DNA of 64,000 nt from contig CAWDAK010000022.1 of the NCBI GenBank assembly GCA_963800255.1, forward strand, positions 1 through 64,000. The letters are read 5' to 3'. Below, one piece after another: positions 10,358-20,119 of this stretch. Both the position numbers and the translations under genes were made by a program. Source of the stretch: DATFVA01 sp963800255 (lineage in GTDB: Bacteria > Bacteroidota > Ignavibacteria > Ignavibacteriales > Ignavibacteriaceae). Under the pieces are notes generated by a model. The model made no database searches. It was not told the origin of the DNA and was given only the letters and a program-made list of their open reading frames with translations. Numbering within the stretch: position 1 is the stretch's first letter; every line of letters starts with the position of its first letter.

Positions 10358-10618
10358 GAAATCCGTAGAACTCATATTACGAATCAGAAAAAGGCAGACC
10401 TTGTAAAATTGATTATGTCTGCTGCCGGATAAAACTATAAACTTCGGCAGTTTCTTAAAATTGTTTTGAGGATATATATACCAAAATTTTTCCCGCAGCC
10501 TACTTTTTTGCAAAAGAAATGCAACATTTTTATGTTTGGGACCGTCTAATCTGACTACCGGGTATTATTTATTTATTGCTTATTTTAATCGATAACTCAC
10601 AAAATGATGAGGTAAAAC

Positions 10619-11602
10619 TTGGATATTTCTGCTCTTAATGAGAAAATTAAACAGGAAAGCGCTTTTATTGATCTGCTGATGGGTGAAATCAGCAAGGTGA
10701 TTGTTGGTCAGAAGGGCATGGTTGAGCGGCTGATAGTTGGACTGCTCGGCAATGGCCATATCCTGCTTGAAGGTGTGCCGGGACTCGCAAAGACCCTGGC
10801 CATAAAGTCGCTCTCGGCGGCTATGAAGGCAAAGTTTCAGCGTATTCAGTTTACTCCTGACCTGCTGCCTGCCGACCTTGTCGGAACCATGATCTATAAC
10901 CAGAAGGAAGGTAATTTCTTCATCCGGAAGGGTCCTCTCTTTGCTAATTTTATTCTTGCTGATGAAATTAACCGTGCACCTGCAAAAGTGCAGAGCGCCC
11001 TCCTTGAGGCGATGCAGGAGCGCCAGGTTACTATCGGTGAGGAGACTTTCTACCTCGCAGAGCCGTTCCTGGTATTGGCTACCCAGAACCCGATTGAACA
11101 GGAGGGAACTTACCCGCTTCCTGAGGCCCAGGTTGACCGTTTTATGCTGAAGGTGAAGATTACTTATCCTTCCCGCGAAGAGGAGCTGAAGATTATGCGC
11201 AATAATGTAAATCTTGTTGAAGAAAGAATAAACCCGGTTATTTCAACTGACGAGATCCTTAAGGCGAGAAAGCTGGTGCAGGATATTTATGTTGATGAGA
11301 AGATTGAGAAGTATATACTCGATATTGTTTTTGCAACGCGCTCTCCTAAGGAGTTCGGATTGAATAATCTTACTGATCTTATTTCGTACGGCGGTTCACC
11401 GCGTGCTTCTATCAATCTTGCCCTGGGCGCTAAAGCTATGGCTTTTATTAAGCGGCGGGGTTACGTGATCCCTGAGGATGTGCGTGCGATCTGCCAGGAT
11501 GTGCTGAGACATAGGGTGGCCGTTACCTACGAGGCGGAGGCTGAGGAGATAACTTCGGAATATATAATTCAGGAGATTTTGAATAAGATTGAGGTACCGT
11601 AA
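10619..11602 (+). CDS. moxR: MoxR-family AAA+ ATPase, first gene of the bat operon
   Basis: A 327-residue AAA+ protein. Walker A is GVPGLAKT (about residues 52-59). The Walker B region is FILADEINRAP, and ATQNPIEQEGTYPLPEAQ is the diagnostic MoxR sensor segment. It starts with TTG at 10619, with gagg about 10 bases upstream. MoxR proteins act as chaperone-like ATPases that mature or activate partner protein complexes, often VWA-domain proteins. Here it heads moxR-DUF58-BatD-like-batA-batB-batC-batD-batE, so the BatA/BatB VWA proteins are the likely clients. The ~260 bases before it carry no gene and should contain the operon promoter. Confidence 0.93.
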   Translation: MDISALNEKIKQESAFIDLLMGEISKVIVGQKGMVERLIVGLLGNGHILLEGVPGLAKTLAIKSLSAAMKAKFQRIQFTPDLLPADLVGTMIYNQKEGNFFIRKGPLFANFILADEINRAPAKVQSALLEAMQERQVTIGEETFYLAEPFLVLATQNPIEQEGTYPLPEAQVDRFMLKVKITYPSREEELKIMRNNVNLVEERINPVISTDEILKARKLVQDIYVDEKIEKYILDIVFATRSPKEFGLNNLTDLISYGGSPRASINLALGAKAMAFIKRRGYVIPEDVRAICQDVLRHRVAVTYEAEAEEITSEYIIQEILNKIEVP

Positions 11603-11666
11603 GGAGATGAGATCCTGAATCCCTGCTGGAGCGGGTCGGCCAGGTTCAGGGTAACAGGTAAAAGAT

Positions 11667-12542
11667 ATGATTACAAAAGAGTTATTAAAACAGGTAAGGC
11701 AGATTGAGATAAGGACGAAAGGTCTGGTAAACCAGGTCTTCTCGGGCGAGTATCATTCTGTATTCAAGGGCAGGGGAATGGAGTTCTCCGAAGTACGCGA
11801 ATACCAGTTCGGCGATGATATAAGAAATATCGACTGGAACGTTACTGCAAGGTTCGGCCATCCGTTTATTAAAATCTTTGAGGAGGAACGTGAGCTTACG
11901 GTGATGCTCATGGTCGATTTAAGCGGTTCGCTGATCTTCGGGACGGTTGAAAAAACTAAACAGCAGGTGGCCGCTGAATTGAGCGCTATCCTCGCTTTCT
12001 CTGCGTTGAAGAATAATGATAAGGTTGGCCTGATCCTGTTTACTGATAAGATTGAAAAGTTCGTTCCGCCCCGTAAGGGCCGCAGTCACGTCCTCCGGAT
12101 TATCCGGGAGGTTCTTTCGTTTGAACCTGAAGGTAAATCAACTAACCTTAAGGCTGCACTCGAGTATTTGAACAGCACTATCAAGAAAAGAAGTATCGTC
12201 TTCCTGCTGTCGGATTTTATGGACACGGGTTATGAGAAAATTCTCCGTATCATCGGGAAGAAACACGACCTGATCGGCGTAGTGCTGAATGATAAGCGTG
12301 AGAGTGAGATCCCGGCAATGGGACTTGTAAAACTGACGGATGCCGAAACGGGCGAGGAACGATGGGTGGATACCAGCAGTACAAAGATTCAGAAACGATT
12401 GAAAGAAGTTAGATCTGATATGATAAGGAAGAGAAAATCGTTGTTTATTTCAAGCCGTCTCGACAGCATTGAGGTGCAGACGGGCGATGATTACGTAAAA
12501 CCTCTTGTTCAATTCTTCAGATTACGTGAAAGAAGATGGTAA
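11667..12542 (+). CDS. DUF58 domain protein of the bat operon
   Basis: A 291-residue soluble protein with the DUF58 signature GRGMEFSEVREYQFGDDIRNI near residues 32-52 and a following VWA-like fold (MLMVDLSGSL resembles a MIDAS DxSxS). DUF58 proteins are constant companions of MoxR ATPases and VWA proteins. The molecular function is unproven, but a role in assembling the Bat complex is likely from context. The last codons overlap the next gene by 7 bases, so translation is probably coupled. Confidence 0.92.
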   Translation: MITKELLKQVRQIEIRTKGLVNQVFSGEYHSVFKGRGMEFSEVREYQFGDDIRNIDWNVTARFGHPFIKIFEEERELTVMLMVDLSGSLIFGTVEKTKQQVAAELSAILAFSALKNNDKVGLILFTDKIEKFVPPRKGRSHVLRIIREVLSFEPEGKSTNLKAALEYLNSTIKKRSIVFLLSDFMDTGYEKILRIIGKKHDLIGVVLNDKRESEIPAMGLVKLTDAETGEERWVDTSSTKIQKRLKEVRSDMIRKRKSLFISSRLDSIEVQTGDDYVKPLVQFFRLRERRW

Positions 12543-13489
12543 AAAGATTTTTTAATGTTCTGATTATTGTCTGTGCATTGGCAGGTTTTTCTTCTGCACA
12601 GAATATTTCTGTTGAGGCTTCAACTGATACTACTGCCTACCAGGTGGGCGATTATATTCATTATACAATACAGGTGAAGGCGCGGCAGGGAATTAAGGTT
12701 GATGGTCCCGCTGTAAGCGATACTCTTGCCGGTATGGAGCTTATTACTCAGCAGGCTCCTCAGAAAGAGGAGGCAGACGGCAGACAGATTTTTACTTATA
12801 GTTATACTTTTTCAAAGTATGATTCCTCTGATGTTACAGTTCCGCCTGTTCCGGTTTACTATAAAACAAAAGGTGATACAACTGAAAAGGTGCTGTCGAC
12901 TGCCGAGGTGTTTTTTACTGTCCGCCCCTTAAAGGTTAATCCTGCAGGAGAGATAAAAGATGTTAAAGATCCTGTGAAGATACCACTCGACTGGAAGTGG
13001 ATAGCGCTTTGGGTGTTAATCGGACTTATAATCCTTGCCGCCGCATACTACATCTACCGTAAGTACCAGGAAAGAAAAGCCGGCTATGTGCCTGAGAAGG
13101 TGGTCATTAAACTTCCTGCGCATGTTACTGCCCTGAAGTCACTCCGGAGTCTCCGTGAAAAGCAGATGTGGCAGAAGGGAATGGTAAAAGAGTATCATTC
13201 AGAGATTACCGAGATCATAAGAAAGTATTTTGAGGAAAGGTTTAACCTCCCCGCTCTTGAAATGACCTCCGGAGAGGCTGTTGATGAATTGCGTAAGCGG
13301 GCAGGGACTGAAAAAATAATTACAGACACGGAGAATTTTTTAAGTAATGCCGACCTGGTGAAATTTGCAAAATACCAGCCAATGGCTTCTGTTAATGAGG
13401 AGATGATGAAGCAGGCGGAAGATATTGTGCAGAAAACTAAAGCAGGTTCGGATGAAGCGGTGAGCGAGGTGGTGGAAGATGTTCCATGA
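12536..13489 (+). CDS. BatD-like membrane protein of the bat operon
   Basis: A 317-residue protein with a signal peptide (residues 1-21, ending SSAQ), an extracytoplasmic beta-rich domain, one transmembrane helix (about 158-178, WIALWVLIGLIILAAAYYIY) and a cytoplasmic helical tail. The tail contains the ...EYHSEITEIIRKYFEERF segment seen in DUF4381/BatD-type C-termini. It overlaps DUF58 by 7 and batA by 11 bases. It probably belongs to the membrane Bat complex. I do not give a symbol, because the better batD match lies downstream at 16332. Confidence 0.8.
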   Translation: MVKRFFNVLIIVCALAGFSSAQNISVEASTDTTAYQVGDYIHYTIQVKARQGIKVDGPAVSDTLAGMELITQQAPQKEEADGRQIFTYSYTFSKYDSSDVTVPPVPVYYKTKGDTTEKVLSTAEVFFTVRPLKVNPAGEIKDVKDPVKIPLDWKWIALWVLIGLIILAAAYYIYRKYQERKAGYVPEKVVIKLPAHVTALKSLRSLREKQMWQKGMVKEYHSEITEIIRKYFEERFNLPALEMTSGEAVDELRKRAGTEKIITDTENFLSNADLVKFAKYQPMASVNEEMMKQAEDIVQKTKAGSDEAVSEVVEDVP

Positions 13490-14474
13490 TATAACATTTG
13501 CTTATCCCTGGATTTTGTATACACTGATAATCATCCCGGTTATGGCTGCCTGGTATTTCTGGAAAGGGTTTAAGAGACAGCCTTCAATAAAGTATTCTTC
13601 GCTGGGATTTCTTAAAGGTTTTGCTCCAACTATTAAAGAGAGGATGCGGCATATCCCTCTTATACTCCGGCTTCTGGCCCTTGCTCTTTTTATTGTGGCC
13701 CTTGCCCGTCCCCAAACCTTTTCTTCCGGAGAGAACGTCTATACTGAGGGAATAGATATTGCCATGGTGCTTGATATCTCAGGAAGTATGCTGGCTGAGG
13801 ATCTGAAACCAAACCGGCTTGAGGCTGCAAAGAATGTAATTGATGATTTTGTTAAGGGTAGGACTTCTGACAGGATAGGACTTGTTGTCTTCGCAAGGGA
13901 CGCTTTCACGCAGTGCCCCTTAACTGTTGATTATCCTGTGCTCAGGAATCTGCTAAGCCAGATTAAAAGCGGGATGATAGAAGATGGTACCGCAATTGGA
14001 AATGCTATTGCCAACGGCGTTAACCGCCTTAAGGACAGCGATGCTAAAAGCAAGATTATTATCCTGCTTACGGACGGTGTGAATAATGCCGGCGAGGTTG
14101 ATCCTGTATCAGCCGCGGAAATAGCGAAGACCTTCGGGATAAGGGTTTATACTATAGGCGTTGGAACCAGGGGAAATGCACCTTTCCCTGTGCAGACTCC
14201 CTTCGGCATCAGATATCAGATGGCGCCTGTGGAGATTGATGAGGCTGTGCTTCAGAAAATTGCGTCTATAACTGATGGCCAGTATTTCAGGGCTACTGAC
14301 AACAGGACCCTGGAGGATATTTATAATAAAATAGATAAGCTTGAGAAAACAAGAGTTGAGATTACTTCATACAGAAATGCGAAGGAACTTTTTTACGGCT
14401 GGCTTGGCGGCGGTATCCTCCTTCTATTCCTCGAGGTATCGCTGTCACGCACAGTCCTGCGGAAACTCCCTTAG
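13479..14474 (+). CDS. batA: BatA, VWA-domain membrane protein
   Basis: A 331-residue protein with N-terminal membrane helices (about 10-28 and 60-78), a von Willebrand A domain with MIDAS motif DISGSM near residue 100, TDGVNNAG as the matching metal-site segment, and a C-terminal membrane helix. This is the layout of Bacteroides aerotolerance protein A. The start ATG at 13479 lies inside the end of the previous gene, with ggtgg just upstream. Bat proteins are linked to stress and oxygen tolerance in Bacteroides and Leptospira; the mechanism is unsettled. Confidence 0.92.
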   Translation: MFHDITFAYPWILYTLIIIPVMAAWYFWKGFKRQPSIKYSSLGFLKGFAPTIKERMRHIPLILRLLALALFIVALARPQTFSSGENVYTEGIDIAMVLDISGSMLAEDLKPNRLEAAKNVIDDFVKGRTSDRIGLVVFARDAFTQCPLTVDYPVLRNLLSQIKSGMIEDGTAIGNAIANGVNRLKDSDAKSKIIILLTDGVNNAGEVDPVSAAEIAKTFGIRVYTIGVGTRGNAPFPVQTPFGIRYQMAPVEIDEAVLQKIASITDGQYFRATDNRTLEDIYNKIDKLEKTRVEITSYRNAKELFYGWLGGGILLLFLEVSLSRTVLRKLP

Positions 14475-14479
14475 CTTGA

Positions 14480-14513
14480 AATGAATAATGAATAATTTAG
14501 AATGAATAATTAA
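14480..14513. repeat. Short AATGAATAAT direct repeats between batA and batB
   Basis: The 39-base gap between batA and batB is made largely of repeated aatgaataat units, read three times with small changes up to the batB ATG. It breaks an otherwise overlapping operon. It may be a small inserted repeat or a replication-slippage tract. No Shine-Dalgarno is recognisable in it, so it may affect batB translation. Confidence 0.6.
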
Positions 14514-15563
14514 ATGTTTCGATTTGCACATCCTGAATATTTAAATGCGCTTTATGCGGTGCCGGTATTGGTCGTTCTTTTCTGGTACCTGAACCGGAAC
14601 CGCAAAAAGCTGCTTAATGGGTTTGCCGACAGGAAACTTCACAAGGTGCTGTTTCCCGACTTCAGCATATTGAAGAACTGGTTAAAAATAAGCCTCGTTC
14701 TTTTTTCACTTATCCTTCTGATCTTTGCTGCAGCAAATCCCCAGGTGGGAACGAGGGTGCAGGAGGTTAAACAGACAGGAATAGATGTGTTTATCGCTCT
14801 TGATGTTTCGCGCAGTATGCTGGCGCAGGATATTAAACCTGACAGGCTTGACCAGGCAAAATACCAGATAGCGAACCTGGTGAATAAGCTGAGAGGGGAC
14901 AGGATAGGTCTTATTATTTTTGCCGGCGATGCTTTTGTGCAGTTTCCTCTTACAACTGACTATTCGGCTGCTAATCTTTTTCTTTCGGCTGTGGATGTTA
15001 ATTCGGTGCCCCAGCAGGGTACGGCTATTGCTTCCGCAATTAACCTGGCGGTTAAATCGTTTGATTATAAAACCAGTACGCAGAAAGTTATTGTGGTTAT
15101 AACTGATGGAGAGGACCATGAAGGCGATATAATGCAGTCGGTTGAGGCTGCAAAGGATAAGGGAATAAAGATTTATACAATTGGACTTGGAACACCCACC
15201 GGGGTTCCGATTCCTGTTTATAATGCACAGGGTCAGCAGGTCGACTATAAGAAGGATGAGAACGGAAATATCGTACTTACTAAACTGGATGATACTACTT
15301 TAAAGCAGATAGCTTCTGCGGGCGATGGAAAGTATTTTCAGGCAGCTACGTATGATGATTACCTCGACAGGATTTACAGCGACCTTTCATCCCTTGAGAA
15401 AAGCGAGTTCGGCGTAAGGAAAGTTACTGATTACGAGGACAGGTTTTACTATTTTTTAGCTCCGGCAATTCTACTTCTTGTGCTGGAATTTTTTGTGTCA
15501 GACAGAAGATCACTGCTTTTTGACAGGCTTAACAGGAAATTAGGAATTGAACAAAAGGTGTAA
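14514..15563 (+). CDS. batB: BatB, VWA-domain membrane protein
   Basis: A 349-residue paralogue of batA: two N-terminal membrane helices, a VWA domain with DVSRSM (MIDAS) near residue 98 and a TDGEDHEGD metal-site segment, and a C-terminal membrane helix (FLAPAILLLVLEFFV). BatB normally follows batA and interacts with the BatC/BatD/BatE proteins. Start ATG at 14514; the upstream sequence lacks a clear Shine-Dalgarno, as is common in this phylum. Confidence 0.92.
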   Translation: MFRFAHPEYLNALYAVPVLVVLFWYLNRNRKKLLNGFADRKLHKVLFPDFSILKNWLKISLVLFSLILLIFAAANPQVGTRVQEVKQTGIDVFIALDVSRSMLAQDIKPDRLDQAKYQIANLVNKLRGDRIGLIIFAGDAFVQFPLTTDYSAANLFLSAVDVNSVPQQGTAIASAINLAVKSFDYKTSTQKVIVVITDGEDHEGDIMQSVEAAKDKGIKIYTIGLGTPTGVPIPVYNAQGQQVDYKKDENGNIVLTKLDDTTLKQIASAGDGKYFQAATYDDYLDRIYSDLSSLEKSEFGVRKVTDYEDRFYYFLAPAILLLVLEFFVSDRRSLLFDRLNRKLGIEQKV

Positions 15564-15564
15564 T

Positions 15565-16320
15565 ATGAAGGTTATGAATTTAATATTTGGATGCGTAATT
15601 GCTTTTTCAGCAATGAGCGTTGTGCATGCACAGAGCGTCCGCAGTCTTAATAACAGCGGTGTGGAGAAGTATAAAGATAAAAAGTTTGCTGATGCGGAGG
15701 TTAACTTCAAAAAAGGACTTGATGAAGCACCACAGAATTTCGTTACCAACTTTAACCTGGGAGATGCATATTATCAACAGCAGAGATATGATGAGGCGTT
15801 AAGTGCTTACAAAGCTGCGCTCTCAAAGGCAGACACAAAGGAAGAGAAAGCAAAGGTTTACCATAATATCGGCAACTCGCTTCTTAAATCGAAGCAGGTT
15901 AAGGAAAGCATTCAGGCTTATAAAAATTCACTGAAACTGAATCCGAACGATGAGGAGACGAAATATAATTTATCTTATGCCCTGAACATGCTGAAAAACC
16001 AGCAGAACCAGCAGAAGAAGGATCAGGATAAGAACCAGCAGGATAAAGATAAGAATAAGGACCAGGATAAGAATAAGGACCAGCAGAATAAGGATCAGCA
16101 GAACAAGGATCAGAAGGATAAACAGAACCAGCAGAAACCTCAGGATCAGAAAAACCAGGAAGCTAAACAGGATGCTACACAGCAGAAGCAGCAGCAGAAT
16201 AAAATATCAAAAAAGGAAGCCGAAAGAATTCTGCAGGCTCTTAAGAATAACGAGAAAGACCTTCAGAAGAAATTGAGGAAACAGAAAGGCACACCTATAA
16301 AGACTGACAAGGACTGGTAA
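15565..16320 (+). CDS. batC: BatC, TPR protein with Lys/Gln/Asp-rich repeat tail
   Basis: A 251-residue periplasmic protein with a signal peptide (ends VVHAQS), tetratricopeptide repeats (about 30-130, with the ...SALYNLGDAYYQQ-like pattern), and then a low-complexity segment of repeated KDQDKNKDQ/QNKDQ units (about 150-220). I use the ATG at 15565, which has aaaaggtg upstream, rather than a TTG at 15547. TPR proteins of the bat operon are thought to act as scaffolds for the VWA proteins. The repeat tail is prone to length change. Confidence 0.88.
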   Translation: MKVMNLIFGCVIAFSAMSVVHAQSVRSLNNSGVEKYKDKKFADAEVNFKKGLDEAPQNFVTNFNLGDAYYQQQRYDEALSAYKAALSKADTKEEKAKVYHNIGNSLLKSKQVKESIQAYKNSLKLNPNDEETKYNLSYALNMLKNQQNQQKKDQDKNQQDKDKNKDQDKNKDQQNKDQQNKDQKDKQNQQKPQDQKNQEAKQDATQQKQQQNKISKKEAERILQALKNNEKDLQKKLRKQKGTPIKTDKDW

Positions 16321-16331
16321 CTCATTTCGAA

Positions 16332-18173
16332 ATGAAAAAATATATTGCATACATATTACTAGTTGTTTTTTTAGTCCCATCCGCTATTATGGCTCAATCC
16401 TTTTCAGCCTCGGTTGATAATACCACAGTGGGACTAAGCGACCGCTTCCAGGTAACCTTTACATTCCAGGGCACGGATATAAATAGTCTTAACAGTTTTA
16501 ATCCTCCCGATTTTGCGGGCTTTATGGTTTTAAGCGGTCCCAATCAATCAACCAGCATGCAGATTATCAACGGTTCTGTTTCAGCTTCGCTTTCTTATTC
16601 ATTTTATCTTCAGCCTAAAAATATAGGCAAGTACACCATAGGAAGCGCCACTATAAAGTATAAGGGTAATCCCTATAGAACCGATCCTATTGCTATCCAG
16701 GTTGAGAAAGGTTCTTCTTCCGGTTCAGGAACGCAGCAGAATAAAGGCGGGAATTCATCAGACATAAGTAATGATGAAATTGCACAGAACGTTTTTGTAA
16801 GGGCTACAGCTGATTTGCAGAAGGCTTTTATGGGTCAGCAGGTCACTGTTACTTATAAGCTTTATACCCGGCTGAGTATCGCATCCCAGATGTCTATAAG
16901 CAAACTTCCGCAGTATCCCGGATTCTGGGCAGAGGAACTGGAAACTCCCGGCAATATTTCCTTTACTACAGAGACTTACGAGGGTAAGAAATACAGGGTG
17001 GGTGTGCTTAAAAAGGTTGCTCTTTTTCCAACGCAGACAGGCGAACTGAAAGTCACTCCTTTTGAGCTTGATGTGCCGGTGCAGATACAGAAAAAAAGAA
17101 AAAGTAATAACGTCTTTGATGATTTCTTTAATGACCCTTTTTTCGGGATGGGGCAGACAATAGACTTTACAGCTAAATCGAATTCTCTTAAGATAAACGT
17201 TCAGCCGCTTCCTTCGGCCAACGTACCCGATTCATTCAATGGTGCTGTGGGTGATTTCTCGATGAATTCAGAAGTTGATAAAAGAACTACCAAAACAAAT
17301 GAACCTGTAACGATGAAGCTTACGATAAACGGTACGGGGAATATCAGTCTGCTCGATATGCCCAAAATAAATCTTCCTGCAGGCTTTGAACAGTACGAGC
17401 CGAAGGTTAATGAGCAGATTAACAGGACCACAAGAATCTCAGGAAAGAAAACAGCAGAGTATCTAATCGTTCCCCGCGACGCAGGAAAGAAGGAAATACC
17501 CTCTGTTAAATTTTCTTATTTCGATATCAGTAAAAAGTCTTACGTCACTCTTAATACTCCCGCTTATTCCCTTAATGTAGAGCAGGGAGTTTCCGGTTCG
17601 CAGGAATATGCCGGCAAAGAGGATGTTAAAATGCTGGGTGAGGATATTCGTTACATCAAGACTGATACTGAATCGCTTCACAGGACAGGTGATTTCATTT
17701 TCAGCCGTATTGGTTTCTGGGCTGCCCTGGGATTTCCGTTTATACTAGGCCTTGGTCTTGTTGTTTGGCGAAGGAGAGAGGATAAGCTGGCCGGTAATGT
17801 TCAGCTTATGAGGTATCAGCGTGCTCAGAAGGTCGCCAGACTTCGACTTAAAAAAGCCAAAATCCTAATGGATGAAGGCAATCATGATGCTTTTTATTCG
17901 GAGATATCGCTAGCACTATTCGGGTACCTTGAAGATAAGTTCCATATTCCGAAATCAGAGCTTGGTGTTGAGAGGGCTTCGGCCGAGCTTCAGAAAAGAG
18001 GACTGGAAAGGGAACTGGTTGATGAATTTGAACGCGTAGCGAATAAATGCGAATTTATACGATTTGCACCCAAGGAAAGCGAGACTGCAGCTGTTGCAGA
18101 AATGTATGATGAACTTTCTCATTTAATTACTGAAATTGAAAAATCTTTATCTCTTAAGAAAAATGCTGCGTAA
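16332..18173 (+). CDS. batD: BatD, oxygen-tolerance family membrane protein
   Basis: A 613-residue protein with a signal peptide (MKKYIAYILLVVFLVPSAIMAQ), a long extracytoplasmic region of repeated Ig-like beta domains, a Ser/Gly-rich linker near 133-148, one transmembrane helix near 460-480 and a cytoplasmic helical tail. This matches the BatD oxygen-tolerance family. It sits 11 bases after batC and overlaps the start of batE. Confidence 0.9.
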   Translation: MKKYIAYILLVVFLVPSAIMAQSFSASVDNTTVGLSDRFQVTFTFQGTDINSLNSFNPPDFAGFMVLSGPNQSTSMQIINGSVSASLSYSFYLQPKNIGKYTIGSATIKYKGNPYRTDPIAIQVEKGSSSGSGTQQNKGGNSSDISNDEIAQNVFVRATADLQKAFMGQQVTVTYKLYTRLSIASQMSISKLPQYPGFWAEELETPGNISFTTETYEGKKYRVGVLKKVALFPTQTGELKVTPFELDVPVQIQKKRKSNNVFDDFFNDPFFGMGQTIDFTAKSNSLKINVQPLPSANVPDSFNGAVGDFSMNSEVDKRTTKTNEPVTMKLTINGTGNISLLDMPKINLPAGFEQYEPKVNEQINRTTRISGKKTAEYLIVPRDAGKKEIPSVKFSYFDISKKSYVTLNTPAYSLNVEQGVSGSQEYAGKEDVKMLGEDIRYIKTDTESLHRTGDFIFSRIGFWAALGFPFILGLGLVVWRRREDKLAGNVQLMRYQRAQKVARLRLKKAKILMDEGNHDAFYSEISLALFGYLEDKFHIPKSELGVERASAELQKRGLERELVDEFERVANKCEFIRFAPKESETAAVAEMYDELSHLITEIEKSLSLKKNAA

Positions 18174-18901
18174 AAAACTTCTTATGTTGCTGCTGCTTGT
18201 GCCGGCTGTTATTGCAGCCCAGCCCCGGAGTTTTATGGAACAGGGTAATAACTTTTACCAGCAGCAGCAGTACGAAAAGGCTATCCAGGCTTACAGCAAG
18301 GTGCTTAACGAAGGGTACGAGAGCACTGAATTATATTATAACCTGGGGAATGCATATTACAGGAAGGGAAACCTGGGATATGCAATACTTAACTATGAAA
18401 GGGCGCTTAAGCTTTCACCCGGCGATGAAGATACCCGGCATAATCTTGCACTTGCGAATTCCAGAACTATTGACAAAATAAATACACTTCCCGAGTTTTT
18501 TATTTTTCAATGGTGGGAAAGTTTCCTCGCATTACTGACTTTTTCGGGGTGGGTGTACCTGTCGTATATATTTTATCTTCTCTTAATCATAGTCATCATT
18601 TTCTATTTCTTCACACGCAAAGCTAACTACCAGCGGGTGGCTTTCTTTACAGGCGCTGCTGTTCTATTATTGTTTGCAGGGACTGTTGCTGTTTCAGCAA
18701 TTAAGTACAACCGCGAGTTCAATATTAAAAGAGGCGTAGTTGTGCAGCCATCGGCTACGGCTAAACTTTCTCCCGATCCTGACAGTAAGGATGCATTTGT
18801 AATCCACGAGGGTTTAACCATTAAGGATAGAGGATAAGGTTGACAACTACTACAGAATAAGACTACAGGACGGCAAACTTGGATGGCTTCCAACAGGATG
18901 A
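18163..18901 (+). CDS. batE: BatE, TPR plus SH3-like membrane protein, frameshifted near its end
   Basis: Signal peptide from the ATG at 18163 (MLRKKLLMLLLLVPAVIAAQ), two or more TPR units (GNNFYQQQQYEKAIQAY, YNLGNAYYRKGNLGYA), two membrane helices (about 122-190), then an SH3-like C-terminal domain. The continuous frame stops at 18835-18837. Removing one G at 18825-18826 gives ...KIEDKVDNYYRIRLQDGKLG and ends WLPTG at 18901. Removing a further T at 18899 would extend it to ...GDLRMI with a stop at 18917. The first correction is compelling because it recovers the conserved tail; the second is possible. Last gene of the bat operon. Confidence 0.85.
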
Positions 18902-18983
18902 TTTAAGAATGATATAATTTTTTTTTGTAATATAAATCACAAAACAGGTTGAACTTAAATCCTGCTCTCCTTAGTTTGTTTTA

Positions 18984-20117
18984 ATGAAATCAAAAAAATA
19001 TAATAACATAAAACTCGGCATTAGTATATCTAAAAGTGTGATGAGCTTTGTACTTATTATCGCTTTTGTGTATTCCCGTTTAAGTCTTAAACTGGAGAAT
19101 TTTCTGGGTTATTATATAGGCAATGCCTACCTATTATTTCTTGCGTTCATATTTATAACGGGAATAGCAGCAATTATTTTTTACTTCCCGGTTAATTATT
19201 ACAAGGATTTTTATCTCGAACATAAATATGAACTTTCAAACCAGACGCTGGGAAAGTGGATGTTTGAAAATTTAAAAGGGCTTATAGTTTCGCTGATTAT
19301 CGGCGTGCCCGTACTCCTTATATTTTATTTTATTATAAATAAATTCGGAGCCCTTTGGTGGCTTCCGTTTGCCGTTATTCTCTTTATCATCTCGGTTATT
19401 TTTGCAAGACTCCTGCCGGTGATTGTTCTGCCCCTGTTTTATAAGTTGACTCCCCTTGAAGATGAAGATCTTAAAGCAAGAATTACCAGAATTGCAGAAG
19501 ACGCGGGAATTAAAGTCGAGAATGTTTTCAAATTCAATATGAGCAAGAATACTAAGAAAGCGAACGCGGCTTTTACCGGACTGGGGAAATCGAAGCGCAT
19601 CCTTCTTGGCGACACACTGCTTGATAATTATACACAGGACGAAATTGAAACTGTGATTGCTCACGAACTTGGTCATTATAAGAGAAACCACATTATTAAG
19701 AATATTATAATAGGCACAGTGGGAAGCTTCGGCACCCTGTTCCTGATAGCCTATTTTTACGGGGTATCCATTCACTGGTTCGGGTTTTCAAAAATCCAGG
19801 AAATTGCCGCTCTGCCGATATTATCAGTGTGGGCCATGCTTATCGGTTTGATTGAAACCCCTTTAACAAATATCCTTTCAAGGAAATTTGAATATGAAGC
19901 CGATGAGTATGCCGTTTTTATTACAAGCAAGCCTACGGCGTTTATTTCTACTCTTAATAAACTAACAGACCAGAACCTGGGCGATAAAAATCCCCATCCC
20001 ATTATCGAATGGTTTTTTTACAGCCATCCTTCAATATCCAACAGGGTAAATGCAATAAGAAAGTATGTAATGCAGTGCGGAATAAATGAAGATACTATTT
20101 CTCTTGAGGAGACGTAG
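18984..20117 (+). CDS. M48 family (Ste24/HtpX-type) membrane zinc metalloprotease
   Basis: A 377-residue integral membrane protein with helices at about 14-32, 47-70, 100-122, 125-150, 245-268 and 275-295. The zinc motif is HELGH near residue 227 and the third ligand Glu lies in EYEADEYA near 312. The length and the N-terminal helices resemble Ste24-type CAAX-protease-like members more than short HtpX. It probably cleaves membrane or misfolded proteins at the inner membrane. It runs directly into plsC (2-base gap), suggesting co-expression. Confidence 0.9.
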   Translation: MKSKKYNNIKLGISISKSVMSFVLIIAFVYSRLSLKLENFLGYYIGNAYLLFLAFIFITGIAAIIFYFPVNYYKDFYLEHKYELSNQTLGKWMFENLKGLIVSLIIGVPVLLIFYFIINKFGALWWLPFAVILFIISVIFARLLPVIVLPLFYKLTPLEDEDLKARITRIAEDAGIKVENVFKFNMSKNTKKANAAFTGLGKSKRILLGDTLLDNYTQDEIETVIAHELGHYKRNHIIKNIIIGTVGSFGTLFLIAYFYGVSIHWFGFSKIQEIAALPILSVWAMLIGLIETPLTNILSRKFEYEADEYAVFITSKPTAFISTLNKLTDQNLGDKNPHPIIEWFFYSHPSISNRVNAIRKYVMQCGINEDTISLEET

Positions 20118-20119
20118 GA

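Noticed and set aside
19272..19775. 167-residue minus-strand reading frame
   Set aside because: Antisense to the M48 protease gene, which has a complete zinc site.
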